A DNA stretch of 64,000 nucleotides from NCBI RefSeq assembly GCF_004015185.1, contig NZ_CP025746.1, forward strand, positions 5,783,776 through 5,847,775. Reading direction: 5' to 3'. The translations under genes were made by a program, and so were the position numbers. Positions within the stretch are counted from its first letter, which is position 1, and the number at the start of each line of letters is the position of its first letter. Origin of the DNA: Clostridium manihotivorum. Lineage in GTDB: Bacteria; Bacillota; Clostridia; Clostridiales; Clostridiaceae. Below are positions 27,863 through 35,632 of this stretch, piece after piece. The notes under the pieces are model-generated. The model was not told the origin of the DNA. It did no database searches and was given only the letters and a program-made list of their open reading frames with translations.

Positions 27863-28966
27863 TTACATCAATACTCCTTCTCCAAGTAGTTTCTTTACTT
27901 CCTCTTCTTTTTCAAATAGAACACATCCACCAGCATGGTCTCCCGAAAGCACCTCATACTGTTTTAGCTTTTTAAATAAAGGTGATTGCAGCGCTTCAAG
28001 CAAAGTACAATCCTTTATATTTTTATCTGAGTATGGTGAAAATGGACATGGTTCTGCTCCGCCGTTAGTATTTATGTGGAAAAACCCTCTTCCTGCTGCA
28101 AGACATCCTCCAGTATACTTTTCATCTCCAGGGAAGGATACAAAAATTGCATCTTCATATTCTACTCTCAATTTTCCTTGTTCTACTTCTAGTATGTCTC
28201 GTTCTACATCACTAGGTGCTAGATGCTTTGTGCTTTCTGCTACTGGTACGTACTCTACAAATACCATTGCTCTACAGCCCTTATTATATAGCTTATCAAA
28301 AAATTCTTTACTTGTAACTGTTGAAATATTTTCTGTAGTAACAGTAACGGAAGCGCCGTATAATATTCCCTTTTTATTAAGAGAATCCATTACCTTCATA
28401 AGAGTGTCATAGGTTCCAGCTCCTCTTCTGCTATCAGTTTGCTCCTTATTTCCCTCTATACTTAAAATTGGTACAAGATTTCTGTTCTTATCAAGTAATT
28501 TTAAATAATCTTCATCTATCATTGTGCCATTTGTAAATATAGGGAACATTATTTCTTTAACAGCTGATGCCTTCTCTATAACATCTCTTCTCATAAATGG
28601 CTCTCCACCAGCTAAAAGTATAAATGGTATTCCTATCTCTCTTGCTTCTTTAAAGATTTCTCCCCATCTTTCTGCGGACATTTGATTCTTATCTAAGCCT
28701 TCTCCACAAGATTTATTTGCTCTAGCATAACAGCCTTTACAAAATAAATTACAGGTACTTGCTATACTAGAAATTAAGAAAGCAGGTATGTCTTGTCCAT
28801 TAGCTTCAAAAGCGTCTCTTTTCTTTTTTGCTTCCTTGCTGGCTAGCATATATTTAACGATAAAAGCTGTCTCTCTTGGGTTCTTGAAAGATGCCTTCAC
28901 TATATTATTTACTATATTTTCTACCCCACCACTCATATACTCTGATATATTAAAATCATTATTCAT
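27863..28966 (-). CDS. Radical SAM / SPASM-like protein
   Basis: A 367-residue enzyme with the cluster motif CNLFCKGC (Cys72, Cys76, Cys79), the GGEP motif (ILLAGGEPFMRRDV) that contacts S-adenosylmethionine, and a cysteine-containing C-terminal part (GGCLAAGRGFFHINTNGGAEPCPFSPYSDKNIKDCTLLEAL, then GGCVLF) that resembles a SPASM or twitch domain able to hold auxiliary iron-sulfur clusters. Enzymes with this layout modify peptides or take part in haem-type biosynthesis; the substrate cannot be told from sequence, and I saw no short precursor peptide next to it. The ATG follows AAGGGGAAAAGG. It lies about 80 bases after a ferritin-like gene read in the same direction. Confidence 0.85.
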   Translation of the reverse strand: MNNDFNISEYMSGGVENIVNNIVKASFKNPRETAFIVKYMLASKEAKKKRDAFEANGQDIPAFLISSIASTCNLFCKGCYARANKSCGEGLDKNQMSAERWGEIFKEAREIGIPFILLAGGEPFMRRDVIEKASAVKEIMFPIFTNGTMIDEDYLKLLDKNRNLVPILSIEGNKEQTDSRRGAGTYDTLMKVMDSLNKKGILYGASVTVTTENISTVTSKEFFDKLYNKGCRAMVFVEYVPVAESTKHLAPSDVERDILEVEQGKLRVEYEDAIFVSFPGDEKYTGGCLAAGRGFFHINTNGGAEPCPFSPYSDKNIKDCTLLEALQSPLFKKLKQYEVLSGDHAGGCVLFEKEEEVKKLLGEGVLM

Positions 28967-29047
28967 AAACCTTTTCCCCTTATTATTAATTGTTGTAATA
29001 TTAAATTTATGCTATTTTTAAACACAGTCCTTTAACAGAGCCTAAAT

Positions 29048-29479
29048 TTATTTAGCTTCAAAAGCCTCACTATATATTTTTGAGTGTGCTATTTCATCTG
29101 GAAGTATTCTTTTTAAGGCTTTAATATAGTCCTTATTGCCACCTTCAGCTATCTTTTTTTCAATCTCTACCGAAACCTTTGCTTCATTGTCACTGATCAT
29201 CTTCAACTTCTTATTTAGCGGCATTGGTCTTAGCATATGTCCAACACACTTACCAACAGCAATACAAACCTTCTCTTCTTTCAATTCTATATTATATTGT
29301 TTTTGATAAAAATGTTTAAATATTCTTCCATGCATATGTTCTTGCTTGCCTGCTTCTTGTAAATGCTCTCCAAAATTAGGCTTAAAGTTTTTGTATTGCT
29401 TTCCAAGCACCGTATACAAACCAAAGGCAAACATCTCTGTTCGAAAACTTTTTCTCACTTCTGCTTTTAAATTATCCAT
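29048..29479 (-). CDS. Ferritin-like (rubrerythrin-type) four-helix protein
   Basis: A 143-residue, all-helical protein. The motif pattern fits a di-iron site of the ferritin-like superfamily: Glu in SFRTEMFAFGLY, ExxH in AGKQEHMHGRIFKHF, Glu in DNEAKVSVEIEKKIAEGG and ExxH in LPDEIAHSKIYSEAF. There is no rubredoxin domain. Such proteins handle iron or peroxide in anaerobes. The ATG start follows GTGAGGAG. The radical SAM gene comes next, which suggests a shared unit, perhaps linked to iron-sulfur or haem chemistry; this is inference only. Confidence 0.72.
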   Translation of the reverse strand: MDNLKAEVRKSFRTEMFAFGLYTVLGKQYKNFKPNFGEHLQEAGKQEHMHGRIFKHFYQKQYNIELKEEKVCIAVGKCVGHMLRPMPLNKKLKMISDNEAKVSVEIEKKIAEGGNKDYIKALKRILPDEIAHSKIYSEAFEAK

Positions 29480-29518
29480 AATTACTCCTCACATAGCATA
29501 ATAAATGCATCATATAAA

Positions 29519-29611
29519 TATACCACTTCATAATAAAATTTATATTTCAAATTCTCCATTCAAAATCCAGCGGAGCTTTGAAAATATATTTCGAATTGAA
29601 GTGATATATCT
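29519..29611. mobile_element. Family B MITE-like element (B2)
   Basis: Ends ATACCACTTCAT and TTGAAGTGATAT, about 93 bp, with the family's inner mirror-image parts TTTCAAATTC and GAAAATATAT. A degenerate half copy (ATTAAAATGGTTCATAT) follows at about 29618-29650, as if a second insertion had decayed. Confidence 0.75.
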
Positions 29612-29803
29612 TTAAAAATATACTTCGAATTAAAATGGTTCATATATAGTATATCTCTCTTATGTGTCCTAAATATGACCTAAGTAAAACTAAAAAAGAC
29701 TTTTATAGATTCATATTTATTGTTTACCTTAAGTAGCAAATCTAAACTCTTGATACTCTAAGGTTTAGCCAGCAAAAGATTTTACACTTTCCTAGAAAGT
29801 AAA

Positions 29804-29842
29804 AAAGACTGTTAATCCTAGATTATATGATTAACAGTCTTT
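29804..29842 (-). terminator. Terminator of the kinase/BTAD regulator operon
   Basis: A 14-bp perfect stem AAAGACTGTTAATC / GATTAACAGTCTTT, followed on the minus strand by further T residues, six bases after the stop at 29849. Confidence 0.93.
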
Positions 29843-29848
29843 AATATT

Positions 29849-31087
29849 CTAAATTCCCAAAGTATTTATTAGAGCATTATATAGCTCTATAGTAGTTTTT
29901 CTAGGCTTTACATCAAGCTCTTTTTCTAAAGTCTCCTGCATATCTTTATAAAACTTCATAAGCTTTATTCTATCCCCTTTATAGAAATAGATTTTCATCA
30001 TAAGCTCATATACTTCTTCATTGTAAGTATTGTATTGAAGTAGCTTAGACAAGTATCTGATGGCTAAGTCATACTGTCTTTTGTCAATATAATAGTGTGC
30101 AAGCTTCATTGTTGTTTCAGTATATATGTCATTTAATTTTTGACTTTCATCTATGGCCCATATATAGCCCTTATTCCCATAAAGCTCACCTAGATATAAA
30201 TCCAGTATAGCCTTAATCTGACTAGCATTGCTATCATCTAAAGTCCTATACTTTTCAAGCTTTCTAAAGTCCCAAAGATCGCAATAAAACAAATCTATAT
30301 TTAAGGTATAACATCCATTTTTATACTTTATAAATTCTTCTATAAAACCTGCTTTTTTAAAGGAGGTCTTAAGTCTGTATATGGTGCTATGTAGGTTATG
30401 CTCAGCCTTTTTTTCTGGAAAGTCAGCCCAAAGCAGTTCACACAACTTCCATTTCTCCACTGGGCGGCCCTCACTAAGTACAAGATACGCAAACAGTTCC
30501 TCAACCTTTGAGGTTTCAAACTTGACCTGACTCAAAGACGAAGCATTATTGCTTTCAGTAGATACAATAAGCTGTCCAAAGGATATAATTGAGCATCTTT
30601 GATCCTTTTTATCTTCAGCTCTAGTACTGCTAGAAGCTTCAGCATCTTTACTTATATTAATATTCTCCTCAGCCTCACTAGCTGCTTTGACATTTCTTTC
30701 ATGCCCCTTTGATATTATAAGCGGATACCTTTTTATAAGCTTATCCACTGTCCTATTTACCTGTTCTTCTGTTACAGGCTTTAAAATATAATCCGAAGCT
30801 TCTACCTTAAATGCATCGAAGGCATATTCTTTGTACGCAGTAGCAAAAATTATCTTTATATCATAATTTAAGTCTTCTAAGGCTTCAGCAAAAGCTATTC
30901 CATTAATTCCTGGCATCTCTACATCTATAAATGCCACATCTGGCTTCAATAATTTTATCTGTTCAAGAGCCTCTCTAGGATTTGAGAAGGCTCCTACTAT
31001 TTCTATATTTTTATTCTTACTTATTAGGTATTTCATAAGATTAAGTGTTGGCAGTTCATCATCAATAATGATAGCTGATAATCTCAA
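29849..31087 (-). CDS. Response regulator with winged helix and BTAD (SARP-type) output
   Basis: A 412-residue regulator. The receiver has acidic residues near 9-10, phosphoacceptor Asp55 (FIDVEMPG), Thr in FATAYKEYA and Lys in LKPVTEEQ. After a Ser/Ala/Glu-rich linker (about 130-175) comes a winged helix (SKVEELFAYLVLSEGRPVEKWKLCELLWAD, AEHNLHSTIYRLKTSFK) and then a bacterial transcriptional activator (BTAD) domain of helical TPR type, ending in EKELDVKPRKTTIELYNAL. The receiver block YAFDAFKVEASDYILKPV is the LytTR/BTAD style. The start is TTG at 31085-31087 with AGGAGG upstream. It follows the giant kinase by 14 bases and is its likely partner. Confidence 0.9.
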   Translation of the reverse strand: MRLSAIIIDDELPTLNLMKYLISKNKNIEIVGAFSNPREALEQIKLLKPDVAFIDVEMPGINGIAFAEALEDLNYDIKIIFATAYKEYAFDAFKVEASDYILKPVTEEQVNRTVDKLIKRYPLIISKGHERNVKAASEAEENINISKDAEASSSTRAEDKKDQRCSIISFGQLIVSTESNNASSLSQVKFETSKVEELFAYLVLSEGRPVEKWKLCELLWADFPEKKAEHNLHSTIYRLKTSFKKAGFIEEFIKYKNGCYTLNIDLFYCDLWDFRKLEKYRTLDDSNASQIKAILDLYLGELYGNKGYIWAIDESQKLNDIYTETTMKLAHYYIDKRQYDLAIRYLSKLLQYNTYNEEVYELMMKIYFYKGDRIKLMKFYKDMQETLEKELDVKPRKTTIELYNALINTLGI

Positions 31088-31101
31088 AAACTTTGCACCT
31101 C

Positions 31102-34100
31102 CTACATCCTTGGCAATTTTATTTTCACCTTAGTATAACGGTCCTCTTCACTTTCTATATTGAATTCACTGCCTTTTATACTTTTAATTCTGTCATAAAC
31201 ATTTCTTATGCCAACTCCCTTTTTTCCTCCATCTTTAAGCAACTCTTCTATCTTTTCTTTTTCAATTCCCACACCTGTATCCAATACTTCTATAATAACC
31301 TTATCTTGTTCCTCATTTATTTTTATATTAATAGTTACTCCATCTTCCTTATTATATATGCCGTGCTTTATGGAGTTTTCTACAAGCGGCTGTATAGTAA
31401 GGGATGGTATCATGCAATTAGTAAGCTTTTCATCCACATCATATTTAACTGACACCAGTTCTCCAAATCTTGCTTTCTCTATTGCTACATAAGCTTCCAC
31501 TAGGTCAAGCTCATTATATATGGTTGTAAATATGGAGTCCTTATCAATATCAAACACAGTCCTTAGATATTTGCTAAATTGAGCTATAAGACTAGCTGCT
31601 TTTTCACCATCCGTGTAGCAAAATGACATTATTGTACTTAAGGCATTGAATAGAAAATGTGGCTTTATCTGTGCATGTAAAAAGGCCATCTCACTACTTA
31701 AAGCCTCCCTGACAGACTTCTTCATATTAATTAAAGTTCTTACTCTAGCCTTTACCTCCCTTTCGTTAAAAGGCTTTTCTAAATAATCATTTGCTCCAGC
31801 CTCTAGTCCTAAAAGTATGTCATCACTTTTATGACTTGCTGTAGTTATTAGAATTGGAAGCTCTATAAGATTGTAATTTTCTCTAACCTTTCTGCAAATC
31901 TCTATGCCTGAAACCCCTGATAGCATTATATCAAGTATCATTACATCTGCCGAATTGTCTAAAAGCTTTTTAAACGCTTCTTCTGCTGAAAATGCAGTTA
32001 ATACATTGTATCCCTCAGCAATAAATGCATTTCTCGCAACATATATGTTGGACAGTTCATCATCTACGATTAATATAGTGAAATCATGTCCTTCTAACAC
32101 ATCTAAATTATTTTTTATATCCTCGTCTTCATCCTTTATTATAGGCTTTCTTATCAATATTTTTTGTCTCTGGTTAACCTTTGCAGATTCTTTATACGTT
32201 GGTATATGGAGAATAAATTGTACACCAGAGTTTTTCTTAGTATTACTAACCTCTAAAACTCCATTCATCACTTCTGCCAACTGCTTTGATATTAAAAGTC
32301 CTAGCTCCAAACTACTTAGATTTTTCTGTTCACTAAATATATCTTCAATTTCATCTTCACTTAACCCCTCACCATTATGTTCTAAATTGATATATGTGCT
32401 ATCATTGAAGGTATTACTTGTAGCCTTTATGTATCCATCTTCTATGCTATTAACACAGCTTTCTACAAGGTTATATAATATTTGTCTTATTCTGTCCTCA
32501 TCAGCATAGATGAAGGTATTTTCCTTAACCTCATTAATTAAGTCTATTCTTTTTTTATCAATTAAGTACTTAAAAGTTCCAAAAACAATGTCTATGCATA
32601 TTCTAAGATCTACCTTGTTAAATTCAACTCTAAGCTTCCCATCCTTCAAGGTGATAAAGTCCGATATATCTCCAACTAACTTTGACATTCTGCTGGCTGC
32701 CTTATTTATAAGCATTATATCCTTTTTTTCTGCAGGCATATTGTTAAGAAATTCTCTTTGCATAAGCGAATGAGATATATTTATTATTCCGTATATTGGA
32801 GTTTTAAGCTCATGGGAAGTCTTAACCATAAACTCATCCCTAATCTTTTCAGATTTTATTAAGTCTTCCGAAAGCTTCGCTGAATTTCTGTATGTGGCAG
32901 CAAATCTGTACGCAAGCAATATAGCAGTAAAGATGATAAAACCCAAGAAGGAAAATGCTAAAAATATACTATCTCCCAGCATATTATTGTTATACACAAT
33001 TGAGAGAATTGGGAAAACCAATAGACATAACATGGATGCCAAAAATAGTATGCTGCTTTTTTCATCTAAAGTTCCATAATCCTTCTTATAAACACATCTA
33101 ATAGAATTTATTAACACTATCAAAATTATTATCTGATTAAAGGATAAAAAAAACAGCTTAACTGATGAGTATATACTTAAAGGTGTCACAGTGACTAAAA
33201 GTAAATATGGAATTGTTATAAAATAAACTAACTTATTCACTCTATCACTTAAAAAAGCCCTGTTCATGCTTCTAACAAAAAGTGCGAAAGGAATTATAAC
33301 CGCAATTGAAAAGAAGTGTTGAAGCTTATAAACTACATAACCTAAATCGTTGTATAAAACCTGCAATAGTATTCTTTCATTATTTGCGAGAACACATATG
33401 GATAGCATAATAAAAAAGAGTCCGTTGTATAAGAAGCTTTTATCAATTAAATATTTGCCCAGTGCATATATCGCTAGGTGGTATACACCAAAGAGCATAA
33501 GTATTACTGCTCCAGATATATCTAAAGCATTTTGCATATCTACCATGTTCTCAATTGCATTAGCTGTTCCAAAGGATATACTATTAGAGATTCCTCCATT
33601 TATATAATCATAATTAGCAACTTGTATAACAAGCTCTATATCATACTCCCTAGGCATTTTTTTATATTCAGTAGCTACTCTACTATTGCCTTCATTATAG
33701 AAAAAGATTGTATAGGGGCTATTATTAGCTTTATATTGCTTAACCTTAGAAGATATTACACCTCTTTGATTTAATAGTCTTCCATTTATATAAACTTTAC
33801 TTGCCATCTTTATATTCTCAAGCTTTATACCTAATAGTTGAGGCTTCTTATCTGTTTTAATCAGTAGCCTATAGGTAGCTACACCCTTACCCTTAAGCTT
33901 ATTTTTGTTTTCTCTCCATAGTTCTGGAACATTGATTGTCTCTTTTTCTAAGCTGTAGTCACTAATTAAATCTATAGGCTCTAACAACTTATTTGGATAT
34001 ACCTGCCACCTTCCATCTAAGTTAATAACCCCATTCTCACTAAGCTTATAATTTGATAAGTCAATATATCCATCAACAGCCAAAGGAGGCCTTGACTCCT

Positions 34101-34188
34101 GACTATTTATATTCATAATCATGAATCCAAGTATTAAAAAACATAATATGCTTATGATTTTTATCGTATCTTTAGTTATTTTTGTCAT
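31102..34188 (-). CDS. Hybrid sensor kinase: 7TMR-DISM, HisKA kinase, receiver, second LytS-type kinase
   Basis: A 1028-residue membrane kinase. An N-terminal anchor and external jelly-roll-like domain (about 30-215; YIDLSNYKLSENGVINLDGRW) precede seven membrane spans (about 220-445), the 7TMR-DISM layout that senses small ligands or sugars. Then come a HisKA module with His459 (KTSHELKTP) and an ATPase domain; a receiver with Asp753 (LDIMLSG); and a second kinase of the LytS/His_kinase type with His843 (QIKPHFLFNAL), N box PLVENSIKHG and G box DTGVGI. The first ATPase looks weakened: NLVESCVNSI and HNGEGLS replace the usual NLVxNAxKFT and DxGxGI. The ATG follows AGGAGAT. It is the first gene of a two-gene unit. 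Confidence 0.92.
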   Translation of the reverse strand: MTKITKDTIKIISILCFLILGFMIMNINSQESRPPLAVDGYIDLSNYKLSENGVINLDGRWQVYPNKLLEPIDLISDYSLEKETINVPELWRENKNKLKGKGVATYRLLIKTDKKPQLLGIKLENIKMASKVYINGRLLNQRGVISSKVKQYKANNSPYTIFFYNEGNSRVATEYKKMPREYDIELVIQVANYDYINGGISNSISFGTANAIENMVDMQNALDISGAVILMLFGVYHLAIYALGKYLIDKSFLYNGLFFIMLSICVLANNERILLQVLYNDLGYVVYKLQHFFSIAVIIPFALFVRSMNRAFLSDRVNKLVYFITIPYLLLVTVTPLSIYSSVKLFFLSFNQIIILIVLINSIRCVYKKDYGTLDEKSSILFLASMLCLLVFPILSIVYNNNMLGDSIFLAFSFLGFIIFTAILLAYRFAATYRNSAKLSEDLIKSEKIRDEFMVKTSHELKTPIYGIINISHSLMQREFLNNMPAEKKDIMLINKAASRMSKLVGDISDFITLKDGKLRVEFNKVDLRICIDIVFGTFKYLIDKKRIDLINEVKENTFIYADEDRIRQILYNLVESCVNSIEDGYIKATSNTFNDSTYINLEHNGEGLSEDEIEDIFSEQKNLSSLELGLLISKQLAEVMNGVLEVSNTKKNSGVQFILHIPTYKESAKVNQRQKILIRKPIIKDEDEDIKNNLDVLEGHDFTILIVDDELSNIYVARNAFIAEGYNVLTAFSAEEAFKKLLDNSADVMILDIMLSGVSGIEICRKVRENYNLIELPILITTASHKSDDILLGLEAGANDYLEKPFNEREVKARVRTLINMKKSVREALSSEMAFLHAQIKPHFLFNALSTIMSFCYTDGEKAASLIAQFSKYLRTVFDIDKDSIFTTIYNELDLVEAYVAIEKARFGELVSVKYDVDEKLTNCMIPSLTIQPLVENSIKHGIYNKEDGVTINIKINEEQDKVIIEVLDTGVGIEKEKIEELLKDGGKKGVGIRNVYDRIKSIKGSEFNIESEEDRYTKVKIKLPRM

Positions 34189-34383
34189 AATATCTCCTAT
34201 TGTTATCTTATATATTGATGAACTGCTATATATAAAAATTGAGTAGTATGTTTAAGCGTATTTATCTAAATTAAGTTATACAACTTCTCTTTACTTAATT
34301 TATTTATGTTGCCAAGATATATTTTCTACTAAAGTGTGAAAATATATAGCTCTATTTTTAATATTGGCTATGTTTAATAATAT

Positions 34384-34587
34384 TGTTGAAATTAAGCGGT
34401 CATGAAGGAGATGCTATATGAGCGAGTAATTAGAATTAAATGATTTTTTCAGATGGAATGGCGTTAAGAAACTGTACTGTTCGAACGTAGTGAGTTTACA
34501 GTTTTAGCCATGGAATATGACAAAATTATATTAATTCTTTGCGCAAGCTCATCTAAGCATCGGATGACTGACCACTTAATTTCAACA
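34384..34587. mobile_element. Family A MITE-like element, compact complete copy (A1)
   Basis: A 204-bp element with near-perfect terminal inverted repeats: TGTTGAAATTAAGCGGTC at the left and GACCACTTAATTTCAACA at the right (17 of 18 positions match). Similarity between copies runs a little further outward (TTTAATA on the left, ACTTTAA on the right), so the true ends may lie about 10 bp beyond. It lacks the D-containing interior found in A2 and A3. No gene is present; an ATG with ribosome-binding site at 34418 is followed by a stop after three codons. Confidence 0.85.
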
Positions 34588-34744
34588 CAGTACTTTAACA
34601 TAGGCTTAATATTAATCATCTCCAATAGTTATATGTATATAATAATGATTACTACTATATAGTTTATAATGCTTTTATGATTAACACAATATTGTCCATC
34701 ACCTTTAATTTAATCTGGCATATACTATACTGAGGTGATTTCAA

Positions 34745-35407
34745 ATGGCAGACCCAAAATATGTACTGGCTACTCCCGGACAAAAATATTGTCCTGTAGA
34801 AGCTGTTGTACCAAATCCAAGTTTAGTTGCTAAAACAAATAGATTTTACAAAATACCAGTATTTTTAAGTCATCCCACTAGCAATACTTTGAACAATCTC
34901 CAAATAAGCTTTCTAATAAGACTTATGGATGAGTTAAAAAAAGAGCTGTTATTTCCAAGAACACTGCCAAATACTGAGCAATACCCTGAAAGTACAATGA
35001 TAAGTATTAGAAGAATGATCTACTCTAGCTATGGCATGGTAACTTTAAATCTAGCAAGGAAAAAAGTAAGAGTTATTGAAACAAACGGTGCTACTGTTTA
35101 TTCTAACGATATTAATACAGAATATTGGACAGGCTCCACCTTCTCCTTCATCGAACCTGCAATGGCATTTCAATACGGCTTGCCTCAGCTTTTCATAACT
35201 GAAGCTCTAGTGGCAAATCAAGATGTGTATGAAGCAGGAGGAATCACTCCTTTCCGTGTGTTGGTTTGGGACTCTTCACAAGGAATTGATTACTTCTTCA
35301 TGAGCGTAGAATGGAAGGAAATGCTCCAAAACTGGTCAGCTGAAGTTAGAAGCGGATACTTCTTAAATACTCAGCCACCTTATGATTACGTTCCTGAAAA
35401 TCAATAA
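34745..35407 (+). CDS. Orphan cytoplasmic protein, possibly TIR-like / deoxyribosyltransferase-like fold
   Basis: A 220-residue protein with no signal peptide or membrane span. I do not recognise it firmly. The segment KIPVFLSHPTSNTLNNLQISF, a long helix LIRLMDELKKELLFPRTL, and SIRRMIYSSYGMVTLNLARKK recall the beginning of TIR-like or nucleoside-deoxyribosyltransferase-like domains, in which a strand plus Ser-His-Pro loop is followed by a helix and a later 'S-x-G-x-I' strand. An acidic patch, TGSTFSFIEPAMAFQYGLPQLFITEALV, follows; a glutamate there could be catalytic. The ATG is preceded by GAGGTGATTTCAA, a very good site. It is alone on the plus strand between a family A repeat and a family C repeat, a setting that suits an accessory or transferred gene. 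Function unknown. Confidence 0.6.
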   Translation: MADPKYVLATPGQKYCPVEAVVPNPSLVAKTNRFYKIPVFLSHPTSNTLNNLQISFLIRLMDELKKELLFPRTLPNTEQYPESTMISIRRMIYSSYGMVTLNLARKKVRVIETNGATVYSNDINTEYWTGSTFSFIEPAMAFQYGLPQLFITEALVANQDVYEAGGITPFRVLVWDSSQGIDYFFMSVEWKEMLQNWSAEVRSGYFLNTQPPYDYVPENQ

Positions 35408-35456
35408 TATTACTACTACACAAGCTATGGCTAAATGATTACCTTTTAAATATATA

Positions 35457-35555
35457 AAGGGTTCCTAACTCAATTATTAATTTATACGTGCCCGAAAATC
35501 CCCAGAACCCGCGATTTTCGAACAAGTATAAATTAAGTTTCGATATAGGAACCCT
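35457..35555. mobile_element. Family C palindromic repeat (C1)
   Basis: A 99-bp element with ends AGGGTTCCT and TAGGAACCCT and a largely palindromic interior (TTAATTTATACG, CCGAAAATCC, GATTTTCGAACAAG, TATAAATTAAG). It matches C2 at 50134-50233 over almost its full length. Confidence 0.85.
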
Positions 35556-35597
35556 AAAAAGGCGTAGATAAGCAACTTTTACTTGCTTATCTACGCC
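35556..35597 (-). terminator. Terminator of the maltodextrin operon's last gene
   Basis: A 15-bp perfect stem GGCGTAGATAAGCAA / TTGCTTATCTACGCC, followed on the minus strand by TTTTT. It abuts repeat C1. Confidence 0.93.
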
Positions 35598-35632
35598 AAA
35601 ATTATTTCCTTAGCATACAAATACCTATTAAT

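Noticed and set aside
34384..34587. Possible small RNA gene at family A copy A1
   Set aside because: No promoter of its own is clear and the same DNA occurs at several sites with repeat ends; a mobile element explains it better.
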